Assembly: GCF_031624395.1 (NCBI RefSeq)
Contig: NZ_JAMQON010000004.1
Location: forward strand, 385,923 to 449,922
From: Halomicroarcula saliterrae
Lineage (GTDB): Archaea > Halobacteriota > Halobacteria > Halobacteriales > Haloarculaceae
Direction of reading: 5' to 3'
DNA length: 64,000 nucleotides
The notes beneath the pieces are model-generated. The model had not been told where the DNA came from. It saw only the letters and a program-made list of their open reading frames with translations, and did no database searches. Position numbers and translations under genes: made by a program. Of the stretch, positions 16,717 to 23,837 are shown piece by piece. How positions within the stretch are numbered: the stretch's first letter is position 1; the number at the start of each line of letters is the position of its first letter.

Positions 16717-17250
16717 ATGTCCGACAAACCTGCCTCGATGTACCGGGACATCGACAAGCCGTCCTACACCCGGCGCGAGTACATCACGGGCATCCCCGGT
16801 TCGAAGATCGCACAGCACGAGATGGGTCGCAAGACCAAAGACAAGGGCGAGTACCCCGTCCAGATCTCCCTCATCGTCGAGGAGTCGGTCCAGCTCCGAC
16901 ACGGCTCGCTGGAGGCCTCGCGCCTCTCCGCGAACCGCCACCTCATCAAGACCATCGGCGAGGAGGGCGACTACCGCATGACCCTGCGGAAGTTCCCCCA
17001 CCAGGTCCTGCGAGAGAACAAGCAGGCGACCGGTGCCGGGGCCGACCGTGTCTCCGACGGGATGCGCGCCGCCTTCGGGAAGATCGTCGGCACCGCCGCC
17101 CGGATGAACGCCGGCGAGCAGCTGTTCACCGCCTACTGCAACGTCGAGGACGCCGAGCACGTCAAGGAGGCGTTCCGCCGTGCCTACAACAAGATCACGC
17201 CCTCCTGTCGCATCAAGGTCGAGCGCGGCGAAGAGCTGCTTATTTCTTAG
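16717..17250 (+). CDS. rpl10e: Large-subunit ribosomal protein L10e (uL16)
   Basis: Full-length 177-aa archaeal L10e: [37 protein letters not shown] at the start, [19 protein letters not shown] and [38 protein letters not shown] in the core that faces the tRNA acceptor arms. It acts at the peptidyl-transferase region of the 50S subunit. It is monocistronic here. A TATA-like CCTTATTGG (about 16677-16685) precedes the ATG by about 32 bp, and a T-tract follows the stop. Confidence 0.97.
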   Translation: MSDKPASMYRDIDKPSYTRREYITGIPGSKIAQHEMGRKTKDKGEYPVQISLIVEESVQLRHGSLEASRLSANRHLIKTIGEEGDYRMTLRKFPHQVLRENKQATGAGADRVSDGMRAAFGKIVGTAARMNAGEQLFTAYCNVEDAEHVKEAFRRAYNKITPSCRIKVERGEELLIS

Positions 17251-17682
17251 ACACCCACTTTTTGCACCGTCGTTCGGTTGCGGGCCGACGGCCCGCAACC
17301 GGGGCAAAAACCTGGGAAAAATCGCGGCTTCACTTCCCGTCGCGCGGCGAAGCCGCGCGGTGGTCGGTTCGCCGCGGTGGAACCGGCGCGCTCTGCACGC
17401 CGGATACGCTTTACTCACAGACTTGTCTTCTGTCGCTACAGCCAGCCTGCCCTTCCCCGATTCGCGCGATGAAACGCGCTCACGGCCACAGCAGCCACTA
17501 CCCGTATCTAGGACGCGTGTCGCTCGCAGATGCGAGCGACCGGGGAGGAGTGGTGGCCCTATCCGCGAGCGCGCTTCGTCGCGCTCGCGATAGCTGTCCC
17601 TGGCGGCCTTTCTGGCTGGTGCGAACGGCGCTGAAAGCACCGACACGAAATAGTATTCAGCTATCACGACGAATCTCGGGAT
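17251..17682. other. 432-bp intergenic region rich in perfect hairpins
   Basis: No supported gene. Directly after the L10e stop is CCCACTTTTTGC, a T-run that may terminate the transcript. Then come four perfect or near-perfect dyads: GGTTGCGGGCC/GGCCCGCAACC (17275-17299), CGCGCGGC/GCCGCGCG (about 17341-17360), CGCTCGCA/TGCGAGCG (17520-17537) and GCGAGCGCG/CGCGCTCGC (about 17566-17589). They have different sequences, so this is not one repeat family. A structured small RNA is possible but no known RNA was recognised. Confidence 0.5.
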
Positions 17683-17892
17683 ATGGCAATCAGACTGCTC
17701 CTCCTCGCGCTCGGTCTCGCGGAACTGCTCGCCCCGGAGAAAGTCGTCGACTTCTGGATGAATCTGGCGACGACGGAATCGGACGTGGAACTGCGGTCGT
17801 GGGTGTACACCGTCGCGCGCCTGGAGGGACTCGTCATCGTGCTGTGGGTGCTGGCTGCGGGACGGGGCGACACCACCGAGGCCGAAGCCTGA
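17683..17892 (+). CDS. Small membrane protein, 69 aa
   Basis: MAIRLLLLALGLAELLAPEKVVDFWMNLATTE gives one amphipathic/hydrophobic helix, then EGLVIVLWVLAAG a second TM segment and a short acidic tail. The pattern resembles small haloarchaeal proteins annotated only as hypothetical. It is 58 bp upstream of the ATP-grasp gene on the same strand. Function unknown. Confidence 0.65.
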   Translation: MAIRLLLLALGLAELLAPEKVVDFWMNLATTESDVELRSWVYTVARLEGLVIVLWVLAAGRGDTTEAEA

Positions 17893-17950
17893 CGGCATCC
17901 GGCGCGCGACCACAGCCTTCTATGCGGTGACGGTTCCAAGGGAGGAGCGA

Positions 17951-18823
17951 ATGCTACGCCTCGCGGTCGCCACGAACAGCGAGACCTACGAGCGGATGGG
18001 GGAGCCGCTGGCCGAGCGGGACATCGAGGTCGGCCACGTCGCCACCACCGAGCGAGCGATTCCCCTCGCCGAGAGCCCCTTTGCCGACTACGACGCCGGC
18101 TTCGTCTACCCGTCGCGGGTCATGGAGGGGGCGGTCGCCGACGCCTTCCTCGGCGTCCCGTGGGTCAACGACCGCGAGGCCGTCCTCCGGTCGCGAAACA
18201 AGGCGGACGTGCTGGCGCGCCTCGGTCGGGCCGACGTGCCGGTGCCCGAGACGGTCATGATATCGAACCCGGCCGACGAATCCGAGCTCGTCGCGGCCTT
18301 CGAGCGACTCGACGCGCCCGTCGTGGTCAAGCCCAACTCCACGACCCGCGGCGTCGGCGTGACGACGGCCCACGACCTCGATTCCTTCCTGGGTATCGCG
18401 GACTATCTGGACCTCGTCCACGACTACCGGGCGACCGGCGACCAGTCCTTTCTCGTCCAGGAGTATCTCCCCGGCGCGACCGACTACCGGGCGATGGTCG
18501 TCGACGGCGAGTACGTCGGTGCAGTCGAGCGACGGCTCCCGACGGCGGCCCGAGAGACCGGCCGCTGGAAACACAACGTCCACCGCGGTGCGGTCGCCGA
18601 GGGCGTCGAACTGCCCGCGGAACTCCGAGCACTGGCCGAACGGACCGCGGCAGTGCTCGACATCGACTACCTGGGTGTGGACCTGCTCGTGAGCGACGAG
18701 CGAGCGGTCGTCAACGAGACGAACGCCCGCCCGACCATCGACAGCGCGACCAAGTACGAGGCGGGCTTTTGGGACGAGCTGGCGGGACTGATTCGGGAAA
18801 CTGCGGGCCGGCCACGAGCGTAG
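17951..18823 (+). CDS. RimK-like ATP-grasp ligase, 290 aa
   Basis: RSRNKADVLARLGRADVPVPETVMI, APVVVKPNSTTRGVGVTTAHD and QEYLPGATDYRAMVVDGEYVGAVER are the lid, Lys and Mg-binding elements of the RimK/LysX ATP-grasp branch; LDIDYLGVDLLV and VVNETNARPTIDSATKYEAGFW form the catalytic end with Glu and Asn. It would add an amino acid, often glutamate, to a carboxylate of a protein, cofactor or biosynthetic intermediate. The ATG at 17951 follows a good Shine-Dalgarno (GGAGGAG, 17941-17947) and is preferred over a GTG at 17927. No lysine or coenzyme F420 genes are near, so the substrate is open. Confidence 0.85.
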   Translation: MLRLAVATNSETYERMGEPLAERDIEVGHVATTERAIPLAESPFADYDAGFVYPSRVMEGAVADAFLGVPWVNDREAVLRSRNKADVLARLGRADVPVPETVMISNPADESELVAAFERLDAPVVVKPNSTTRGVGVTTAHDLDSFLGIADYLDLVHDYRATGDQSFLVQEYLPGATDYRAMVVDGEYVGAVERRLPTAARETGRWKHNVHRGAVAEGVELPAELRALAERTAAVLDIDYLGVDLLVSDERAVVNETNARPTIDSATKYEAGFWDELAGLIRETAGRPRA

Positions 18824-18958
18824 CGAGTGGCCGGTTTTTCGCCCACGTTTTTCCAGGAGTGGTGTCAAGAGCGAACGGAGTGAGCGGGACACCCGACGCT
18901 GAAAAAGGTGGTCTCGGGACGAGCTGGCGGGACTGATTCGGGAAACTGCGGGCCGGCC
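18771..18958 (+). repeat. 43-bp direct repeat duplicating the 3' end of the ATP-grasp gene
   Basis: Positions 18771-18813 and 18916-18958 are identical, beginning GGGACGAGCTGGCGGGAC and ending GCGGGCCGGCC. The first copy is inside the ATP-grasp gene and encodes its last residues; the second is noncoding and is followed by GATTCGGGAGAC, a partial third copy. The 102 bp between hold the hairpin terminator and the module GCGAACGGAGTGAGCGGGAC. This looks like a displaced gene end left by a small insertion. Confidence 0.75.
18808..18838 (+). terminator. Hairpin with T-run after the ATP-grasp gene
   Basis: GGCCAC (18809-18814) pairs with GTGGCC about 12 bp later, with the stop codon in the loop, and is followed by GGTTTTTC. 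The stem plus T-run fits a transcription terminator, although archaeal termination mainly needs only the T-run. Confidence 0.45.
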
Positions 18959-18983
18959 GCGTTGATTCGGGAGACGGCGCAAC

Positions 18984-19847
18984 TCACCGTTCGCGTTTCG
19001 CGAGCAGCAAAAAGAGGAGCCCGAAGGTCACACAGAACGCCAGAATCCACAGCGCGATACCGGTCGGTAGGTCGACGAGCCACCAGAGCCCGGCGCCGAG
19101 GGCGAGCGTACCGACGCCGAAGGCGGCGAGCGTGACTGCGACCGCGGGATTGCCCGGGCGTGTGGGGGCGTCGGTCGACGCCGCGAGCGCGCGCTGGAAC
19201 ACCCCGTCGGCCTCGGTGGCGACGCTCGTCGGGAGCACGAACAGCCTCGGCGCACTGCCGTCGGTGCCCGGGGCGTAGGAGGGGATACAGACGGTAACAG
19301 AGCCGAGTCGGTGGCGTCGAAGCGCGGTCCAGTTTCGCATCTCGACGGCGAGCCCACCGGTGTAGTTGCGGTCCCGCTCGACGTACAGCGTCAGCGTCTC
19401 GGGGTCGATACGCCCGCGTGTCGCCAGCAGACCGGCGACCGGGAGCCCGACTCCCATGCAGACGCCAACGAGGACCACGATGCCGTAGTCGGCGAGTCGG
19501 AACGACCCGACGACTGCGACGAGTCCGACGAGGGCCGTGACAGCGACCCCGAGCGGGTCAAGCGCCCCGAGCCACGAGTCGTCCACGACACCGGAGCGCT
19601 GCTCGGGGTCGGTAAGCACCGGCCAGAGGTACAACAGCGAGACCGGCCCGCCGACGACGGCGAGCAGGAGCACCAGTACCAGCGCTTCGGGGTTCGAGAG
19701 CAGTTCGGGCAGCAGTGTGAGAAACAGCACCAGCCCGGAGAGAAGCAGGCCGAGTACCGGGAGAATCGAGACGTAGAGGCAGTAGCGTGTGAGACGGCTG
19801 TTGGCTGGCCCCCGGTTCCACCTCAGTTCGGTGTCGAGGGTCCCCAC
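18984..19847 (-). CDS. Membrane protein of unknown function, 287 aa
   Basis: TM segments near residues 23-50, 58-80, 98-118, 122-143, then a cytoplasmic stretch (RGRIDPETLTLYVERDRNYTGGLAVEMRNWTALRRHRLG) with a PH-like feel, and a final TM pair near 238-258 and 262-282. Such layouts, a bundle plus a PH-like insert, recur in haloarchaeal hypothetical proteins. It is followed 11 bp later by the Hsp20 gene in the order of transcription hsp20 then this gene, possibly one transcript. Confidence 0.7.
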   Translation of the reverse strand: MGTLDTELRWNRGPANSRLTRYCLYVSILPVLGLLLSGLVLFLTLLPELLSNPEALVLVLLLAVVGGPVSLLYLWPVLTDPEQRSGVVDDSWLGALDPLGVAVTALVGLVAVVGSFRLADYGIVVLVGVCMGVGLPVAGLLATRGRIDPETLTLYVERDRNYTGGLAVEMRNWTALRRHRLGSVTVCIPSYAPGTDGSAPRLFVLPTSVATEADGVFQRALAASTDAPTRPGNPAVAVTLAAFGVGTLALGAGLWWLVDLPTGIALWILAFCVTFGLLFLLLAKRER

Positions 19848-19858
19848 GTCCGGGGTCG

Positions 19859-20245
19859 CTACAGTTCGATATCGGCGGACTCGTCCTCACGGTCGAACGT
19901 GACTTCGAGGATACCGTTGTTGTAAGTCGCCGACGCGGAGTGTTCGTCGACGCGGCTGGGGAGCGTGAGCCGTTCGTGGTACTCCCGGTGGGTCGTGCCG
20001 GCGTCGATGGTGAGGACGTTGCCGTCGCATTTCAGGTCGATACCGTCTTTCTCGACACCGGGGATATCGGCGACGACACGGACCTCCTCGTCCGTCTCGT
20101 GGACATCGACGTGGAGGTCGCCACTCTCGGCGGCGGTGTCGCGGTCGATGTGAACGTCCCCTTCGGAGCCCATCATCTCGTCCATCATCCGCTCTATCTC
20201 CCGAAAGAATTCATCGAAGGGGTCGTCGTTGTCGTCCCGTCTCAT
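19859..20245 (-). CDS. Hsp20/alpha-crystallin small heat-shock protein, 128 aa
   Basis: MRRDDNDDPFDEFFREIERMMDEMM is the N-terminal helical arm; from about residue 45 the alpha-crystallin domain follows (LHVDVHETDEEVRVVADIPGVEKDGIDLKCDGNVLTI) with the ADIPGV signature, and ATYNNGILEVTFDRED replaces the usual A-x-x-x-n-GvL motif. An ATP-independent holdase that oligomerises. The C-terminal IxI motif is only weakly present (ADIEL). The ATG at 20245 is used; upstream in-frame residues do not resemble the family. Divergent from gap. Confidence 0.92.
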   Translation of the reverse strand: MRRDDNDDPFDEFFREIERMMDEMMGSEGDVHIDRDTAAESGDLHVDVHETDEEVRVVADIPGVEKDGIDLKCDGNVLTIDAGTTHREYHERLTLPSRVDEHSASATYNNGILEVTFDREDESADIEL

Positions 20246-20337
20246 CAGTAGCGGGTGGTATGTGCGACGGTCCCAAAAGCCTTCTGACGGACCCAGTTGC
20301 CAGAACCGTCCAGCGGGACGGCCAAAGCTGTGACAAA

Positions 20338-20400
20338 CAGCCGTATTTATAGGTAAAACGACGGCTATCTCGAAGTAACTCCGAAAACCCTTTACTCGGT
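20338..20400. promoter_or_regulatory. Promoter region between hsp20 and gap
   Basis: CGTATTTATAGG (about 20341-20352) is the strongest TATA-like sequence here and reads equally well on the reverse strand as TATAAATA, about 100 bp before hsp20. A weaker CCCTTTACTCGG lies about 30 bp before the gap start and suits a near-leaderless gap mRNA. Which box serves which gene is inference. Confidence 0.4.
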
Positions 20401-20420
20401 AACAGTGCTTCTCTAGAGGA

Positions 20421-21428
20421 ATGAGTGACCCAGTTCGCGTCGGCCTGAACGGCTTTGGCCGTATCGGCCGGAACGTAATGCGTGCCTCGCTGGACAACGA
20501 AAACGTCGAAATCGTCGGTATCAACGACGTCATGGACGACGACGAGATCGACTACTTCGCCAAGTACGACACGGTCATGGGCGAACTCCCCGGAGCCGGC
20601 GTCGAAGACGGCGTCCTGACCGTCGACGGCACGGAGTTCGAGGCGGGTGTCTTCCACGAGACAGACCCGACCCAACTCCCGTGGGACGAGCTCGACGTCG
20701 ACGTCGCCTTCGAGGCGACCGGCATCTTCCGTACCTACGAGGACGCCAGCCAGCACCTCGAAGCCGGTGCCGACAAGGTGCTCATCTCCGCGCCGCCGAA
20801 AGGCGACAAAGAGGTCAAGCAGATCGTCTACGGGGTCAACGAGGACGAGTACGACGGTGAGGACGTCGTCTCGAACGCCTCCTGTACCACGAACTCCATC
20901 ACGCCGGTCGCGAAGGTGCTCGACGACGAGTTCGGCATCGTCTCCGGGCAGCTGACGACCGTCCACGCCTACACCGGCTCCCAGAACCTGATGGACGGCC
21001 CCAACAGCAAGCCCCGGCGTCGCCGTGCCGCCGCCGAGAACATCATCCCGACCTCGACGGGCGCCGCACAGGCGACCACCGAGGTCCTCCCGCAGCTGGA
21101 GGGGAAACTCGACGGGATGGCGATTCGGGTCCCGGTCCCGAACGGCTCCATCACCGAGCTCGTCGTCGACCTCGAAGCTGACGTGACCGAGGAAGACGTC
21201 AACGCCGCGTTCGAGGAAGCCGCAGCCGGCGAGATGGAGGGCTCGCTGGGCGTCACCACCGAGCAGGTCGTCTCCTCGGACATCCTCGGTGACCCCTACT
21301 CCTCGCAGGTCGACCTCTCCTCGACGAACATCGTCAACGGCCTGACGAAGATCCTCACCTGGTACGACAACGAGTACGGCTTCTCGTGTCGCATGCTCGA
21401 CGTCGCCGAGTACATCACCGAAGAGTAA
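20421..21428 (+). CDS. gap: Glyceraldehyde-3-phosphate dehydrogenase (bacterial type, phosphorylating), 335 aa
   Basis: VRVGLNGFGRIGRNVMRASL is the NAD-binding GFGRIGR motif; SNASCTTNSITP places the catalytic Cys near residue 155 with the paired His in TTVHAYTGSQNLMDG; WYDNEYGFSCRM is the conserved C-terminal block. This is the type I enzyme of glycolysis, distinct from archaeal type II GAPDH and from GAPOR. It is followed by pgk, 114 bp away, so both steps from glyceraldehyde 3-phosphate to 3-phosphoglycerate are encoded together. It acts in the cytoplasm in the semi-phosphorylative Entner-Doudoroff pathway. Confidence 0.97.
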   Translation: MSDPVRVGLNGFGRIGRNVMRASLDNENVEIVGINDVMDDDEIDYFAKYDTVMGELPGAGVEDGVLTVDGTEFEAGVFHETDPTQLPWDELDVDVAFEATGIFRTYEDASQHLEAGADKVLISAPPKGDKEVKQIVYGVNEDEYDGEDVVSNASCTTNSITPVAKVLDDEFGIVSGQLTTVHAYTGSQNLMDGPNSKPRRRRAAAENIIPTSTGAAQATTEVLPQLEGKLDGMAIRVPVPNGSITELVVDLEADVTEEDVNAAFEEAAAGEMEGSLGVTTEQVVSSDILGDPYSSQVDLSSTNIVNGLTKILTWYDNEYGFSCRMLDVAEYITEE

Positions 21429-21542
21429 GCCGCGGCGCCGACTGCGTTGTTTTCCCGCCGTCCGGGCCACAACTGTCGTATTTTGTCGTCGTCGGTCGCC
21501 GGACTCGGAAACGATTAAACGGACGGCGGCTGACTCTCACGT

Positions 21543-22751
21543 ATGACGTTCCAGACGCTCGACGACCTCGACGACGGACAGCGCGTGCTCGTACGCCTCG
21601 ACCTCAACTCCCCGGTCGAGGACGGCGAGGTACAGGACAACCGCCGCTTTGGCCGCCACGCGGCGACCATCAGCGAGCTCGTCGACCGGGATTTCGCCGT
21701 GGCCGTCATGGCCCATCAGGGCCGACCGGGTGACGAGGACTTCGTCTCGCTCTCCCAGCACGCCGACATCCTGGCCGACCACATCGACCACGACGTCGAC
21801 CACGTCGCGGACACCTTCGGCGGCGAGGCTCTCGACGCCATCGACGCCCTCGAAGGCGGCGACGTGCTCGTCCTGGAGAACACCCGGATGGCCGACGGCG
21901 AACTGCCCGAGGAGGAGCCCGAGGTCAAGGCCGAGACGGAGTTCGTCCAGACGCTGGCCCCGGAGTTCGACGCCTACATCAACGACGCGTACTCGGCGGC
22001 CCACCGCTCGCACGCCTCGCTCGTGGGCTTCCCGCTCGTGATGGACGCCTACGCCGGCCGCGTCATGGAGACCGAGTACCAGGCCAACACCGCCATCGCC
22101 GAGAAGGAGTTCGACGGGCAGGTGACGATGGCCATGGGCGGGACGAAGGCCACCGACGTCATCGGCGTCATCGACCACATCGGCGACAAGATAGACGACT
22201 TCGTCCTGGGCGGTATCGCCGGTCAGCTGTTCCTGCGGGCACAGGGCTACCCCATCGGCTACGACGTCGGCGATATGGACCTCTTTACGACGCAGTGGGA
22301 GAACAACCAGGAGATTATCGAGGACATCCTCGAGGAACGGGGCGACCAGATCACGGTCGCACACGACGTGGCCTACGGCGAGGACGGCGAGCGCGTCGAG
22401 GTCGACGTCGACGACGTCGACGAGAAGGGGCTGGGCATCATGGACATCGGCACCGACACCGCCGAAGACTACGCCGAACTGGCTCGCGAGTCCGACGCAG
22501 TCTTCGTGAAGGGCGCACTGGGCGTCTTCGAAGACGAGAAGTTCTCGACGGGCACCGTCACCGTTCTCGAGGCTGTCGCCGAGACGGACTGCTTCTCCGT
22601 CGTCGGCGGCGGCGACACCTCCCGCGCCATCACGATGTACGGAATGAGCGAGGACTCCTTCGACCACGTCTCCATCGCCGGTGGCGCGTACATCCGCGCG
22701 CTCACGGGCGACGCCCTCATCGGCGTCGAAGTGCTGCAGAACGCTAACTGA
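21543..22751 (+). CDS. pgk: Phosphoglycerate kinase, 402 aa
   Basis: MTFQTLDDLDDGQRVLVRLDLNSPVEDGEVQDNRRF is the N-terminal substrate-binding domain (RLDLNSPV); LENTRMADGE and AYINDAYSAAHRSHAS are conserved N-domain blocks; TMAMGGTKATDVI and the C-terminal VVGGGDTSRAI form the nucleotide domain. It makes ATP from 1,3-bisphosphoglycerate produced by the upstream gap gene. The length and motif order are normal. A TATA-like GATTAAACG lies just ahead of the ATG, so pgk may also have its own promoter. Confidence 0.97.
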   Translation: MTFQTLDDLDDGQRVLVRLDLNSPVEDGEVQDNRRFGRHAATISELVDRDFAVAVMAHQGRPGDEDFVSLSQHADILADHIDHDVDHVADTFGGEALDAIDALEGGDVLVLENTRMADGELPEEEPEVKAETEFVQTLAPEFDAYINDAYSAAHRSHASLVGFPLVMDAYAGRVMETEYQANTAIAEKEFDGQVTMAMGGTKATDVIGVIDHIGDKIDDFVLGGIAGQLFLRAQGYPIGYDVGDMDLFTTQWENNQEIIEDILEERGDQITVAHDVAYGEDGERVEVDVDDVDEKGLGIMDIGTDTAEDYAELARESDAVFVKGALGVFEDEKFSTGTVTVLEAVAETDCFSVVGGGDTSRAITMYGMSEDSFDHVSIAGGAYIRALTGDALIGVEVLQNAN

Positions 22752-22799
22752 ACGTCGCTGGACACCCGGCCACGCGGCTGTCGTCGGTGTGAACTCGTA

Positions 22800-22958
22800 T
22801 CAGTTGGAACCGCACCGCCGCGTCTCCGCGTGGCGGTGCGCCCAGTCGTCGTCGAGCTCCTCGACGATGACCGACGGCCCGTCCCCGCACGGGCGGATCC
22901 GGGCGTGTCGTGCGATCCAGTCGTTGCCGTCGTCGGTTGCGGTCGGCCGCTGGGACAT
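22800..22958 (-). CDS. Conserved-looking small protein, 52 aa
   Basis: Reads MSQRPTATDDGNDWIARHARIRPCGDGPSVIVEELDDDWAH, ending CGSN. A TATA-like AATTTATC about 28 bp upstream of the ATG (22981-22988 on the plus strand as GATAAATTT) supports a leaderless gene. It is convergent with pgk. The composition (acidic, one Trp pair, two Cys) is like other haloarchaeal microproteins. Function unknown. Confidence 0.6.
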   Translation of the reverse strand: MSQRPTATDDGNDWIARHARIRPCGDGPSVIVEELDDDWAHRHAETRRCGSN

Positions 22959-23011
22959 ACACCGCGGTACGGCGGATGGCGATAAATTTCTTCCGGCAAT
23001 AATTGCGATAT

Positions 23012-23033
23012 ACTCACTCAGAAACGAGTGAGT
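23012..23033. promoter_or_regulatory. Inverted repeat ACTCACTC/GAGTGAGT, possible operator
   Basis: A perfect 8-bp dyad with a 6-bp spacer, lying between two divergent genes and next to an AT-rich GCAATAATTGCGATATA stretch. The location, upstream of the membrane-protein gene at 23100 and the 52-aa gene, suits a regulator binding site. No regulator is assigned. Confidence 0.35.
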
Positions 23034-23099
23034 GTCGGAAACAATCTCCGGTACCGCCCCGGCGAACAGTTATAGCCGACTGACATGTACTAGCATACC

Positions 23100-23528
23100 A
23101 TGGCAGCGACAGCTCTCGCGAGTACGGCGCTGATGGGGGTACTGGTGGTCGGGGTCGTGAGCTGGCTCGCGTGGCGGCAGGGCTGGTACCACTACGCGCC
23201 GAGCGTGACGGGGCTCGCAGTGGGACCCCGGGAGGCGGACACCCGGCTCTCGGAGGACCCGCGGGCGCTCGCCGTCACGTTCGCGGTGCTCCTCGTCGGC
23301 GCCGTCGGCGGCGTGGTCGCCTACATCGCCGGTCCCGTCGACCAGCAGCCGATGGTCGGGACGGCCGTCGCGCTGGCCACGGGCGGGGTGCTCGCCGGCT
23401 ATCTCCTCTTTGGCGTCTACAGTGCGGCGCTGAGTCGGGGACACCCGCGGTCGCTGGCGGTCGCCGAGTCCGCGACGGTCGCCGGCGCGCTGTTTCTGGT
23501 CGCGGTGACCGCACAGCTCGTCGGTTGA
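23100..23528 (+). CDS. Membrane protein beside the terminal oxidase, 142 aa
   Basis: Four membrane segments: residues about 5-27, 58-82, 92-110 and 118-140. The loop after the first segment (WRQGWYHYAPSVTGLAVGPREADTRLSEDPRA) is polar and conserved-looking. It is convergent with the cox genes. Genes of this kind commonly flank haloarchaeal oxidase clusters, but a role in oxidase assembly is only a guess from position. Confidence 0.65.
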   Translation: MAATALASTALMGVLVVGVVSWLAWRQGWYHYAPSVTGLAVGPREADTRLSEDPRALAVTFAVLLVGAVGGVVAYIAGPVDQQPMVGTAVALATGGVLAGYLLFGVYSAALSRGHPRSLAVAESATVAGALFLVAVTAQLVG

Positions 23529-23570
23529 CCTGCGGGCTACACTACCGAATTCCCCGGCTGTGTTGCCGGG

Positions 23571-23837
23571 TCACACTATCGAGTACGCCGCAGCGGCAGT
23601 CAGAGCCAGCGCGCCGGCGACTCCACCGAGCACGAGATAGCTCACCGATCGGGGCTCCCAGCGCAGATGCTGGTAGTAGGCAGCGACGGCGACGGCTTTG
23701 ACGACCGACAGCGACAGGATGGCGCCGAAGGCGACCCAGTAGGCGCTGTCGACGTAGCCCGCGAGCTCGACGACGGCCTGGGCAGTCGCGAGGGCGAACA
23801 ACAGGACGTAGACCGCGGTGTATCCTTTCCAGTTCAT
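23571..23837 (-). CDS. Cytochrome c oxidase subunit IV-type protein, 88 aa
   Basis: MNWKGYTAVYVLLFALATAQAVVE gives TM1, AYWVAFGAILSLSVVKAVAVAAYYQHLRWEP gives TM2 with the hallmark V/K-A-x-x-V-xx-YYMHL-like motif (here AVAAYYQHL), and VSYLVLGGVAGALALTAAA gives TM3. This is the prokaryotic subunit IV fold of heme-copper oxidases. Its start overlaps the stop of the coxAC gene by 4 bp (ATGA), so translation is probably coupled. Last gene of the coxB-coxAC-subunit IV operon. Confidence 0.88.
   Translation of the reverse strand: MNWKGYTAVYVLLFALATAQAVVELAGYVDSAYWVAFGAILSLSVVKAVAVAAYYQHLRWEPRSVSYLVLGGVAGALALTAAAAYSIV

Noticed and set aside
17951..18823. Lysine-biosynthesis LysX or ribosomal RimK as a firm identity for the ATP-grasp gene
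   Set aside because: No lysW, lysZ or ribosomal neighbour is present; only the general family is supported.
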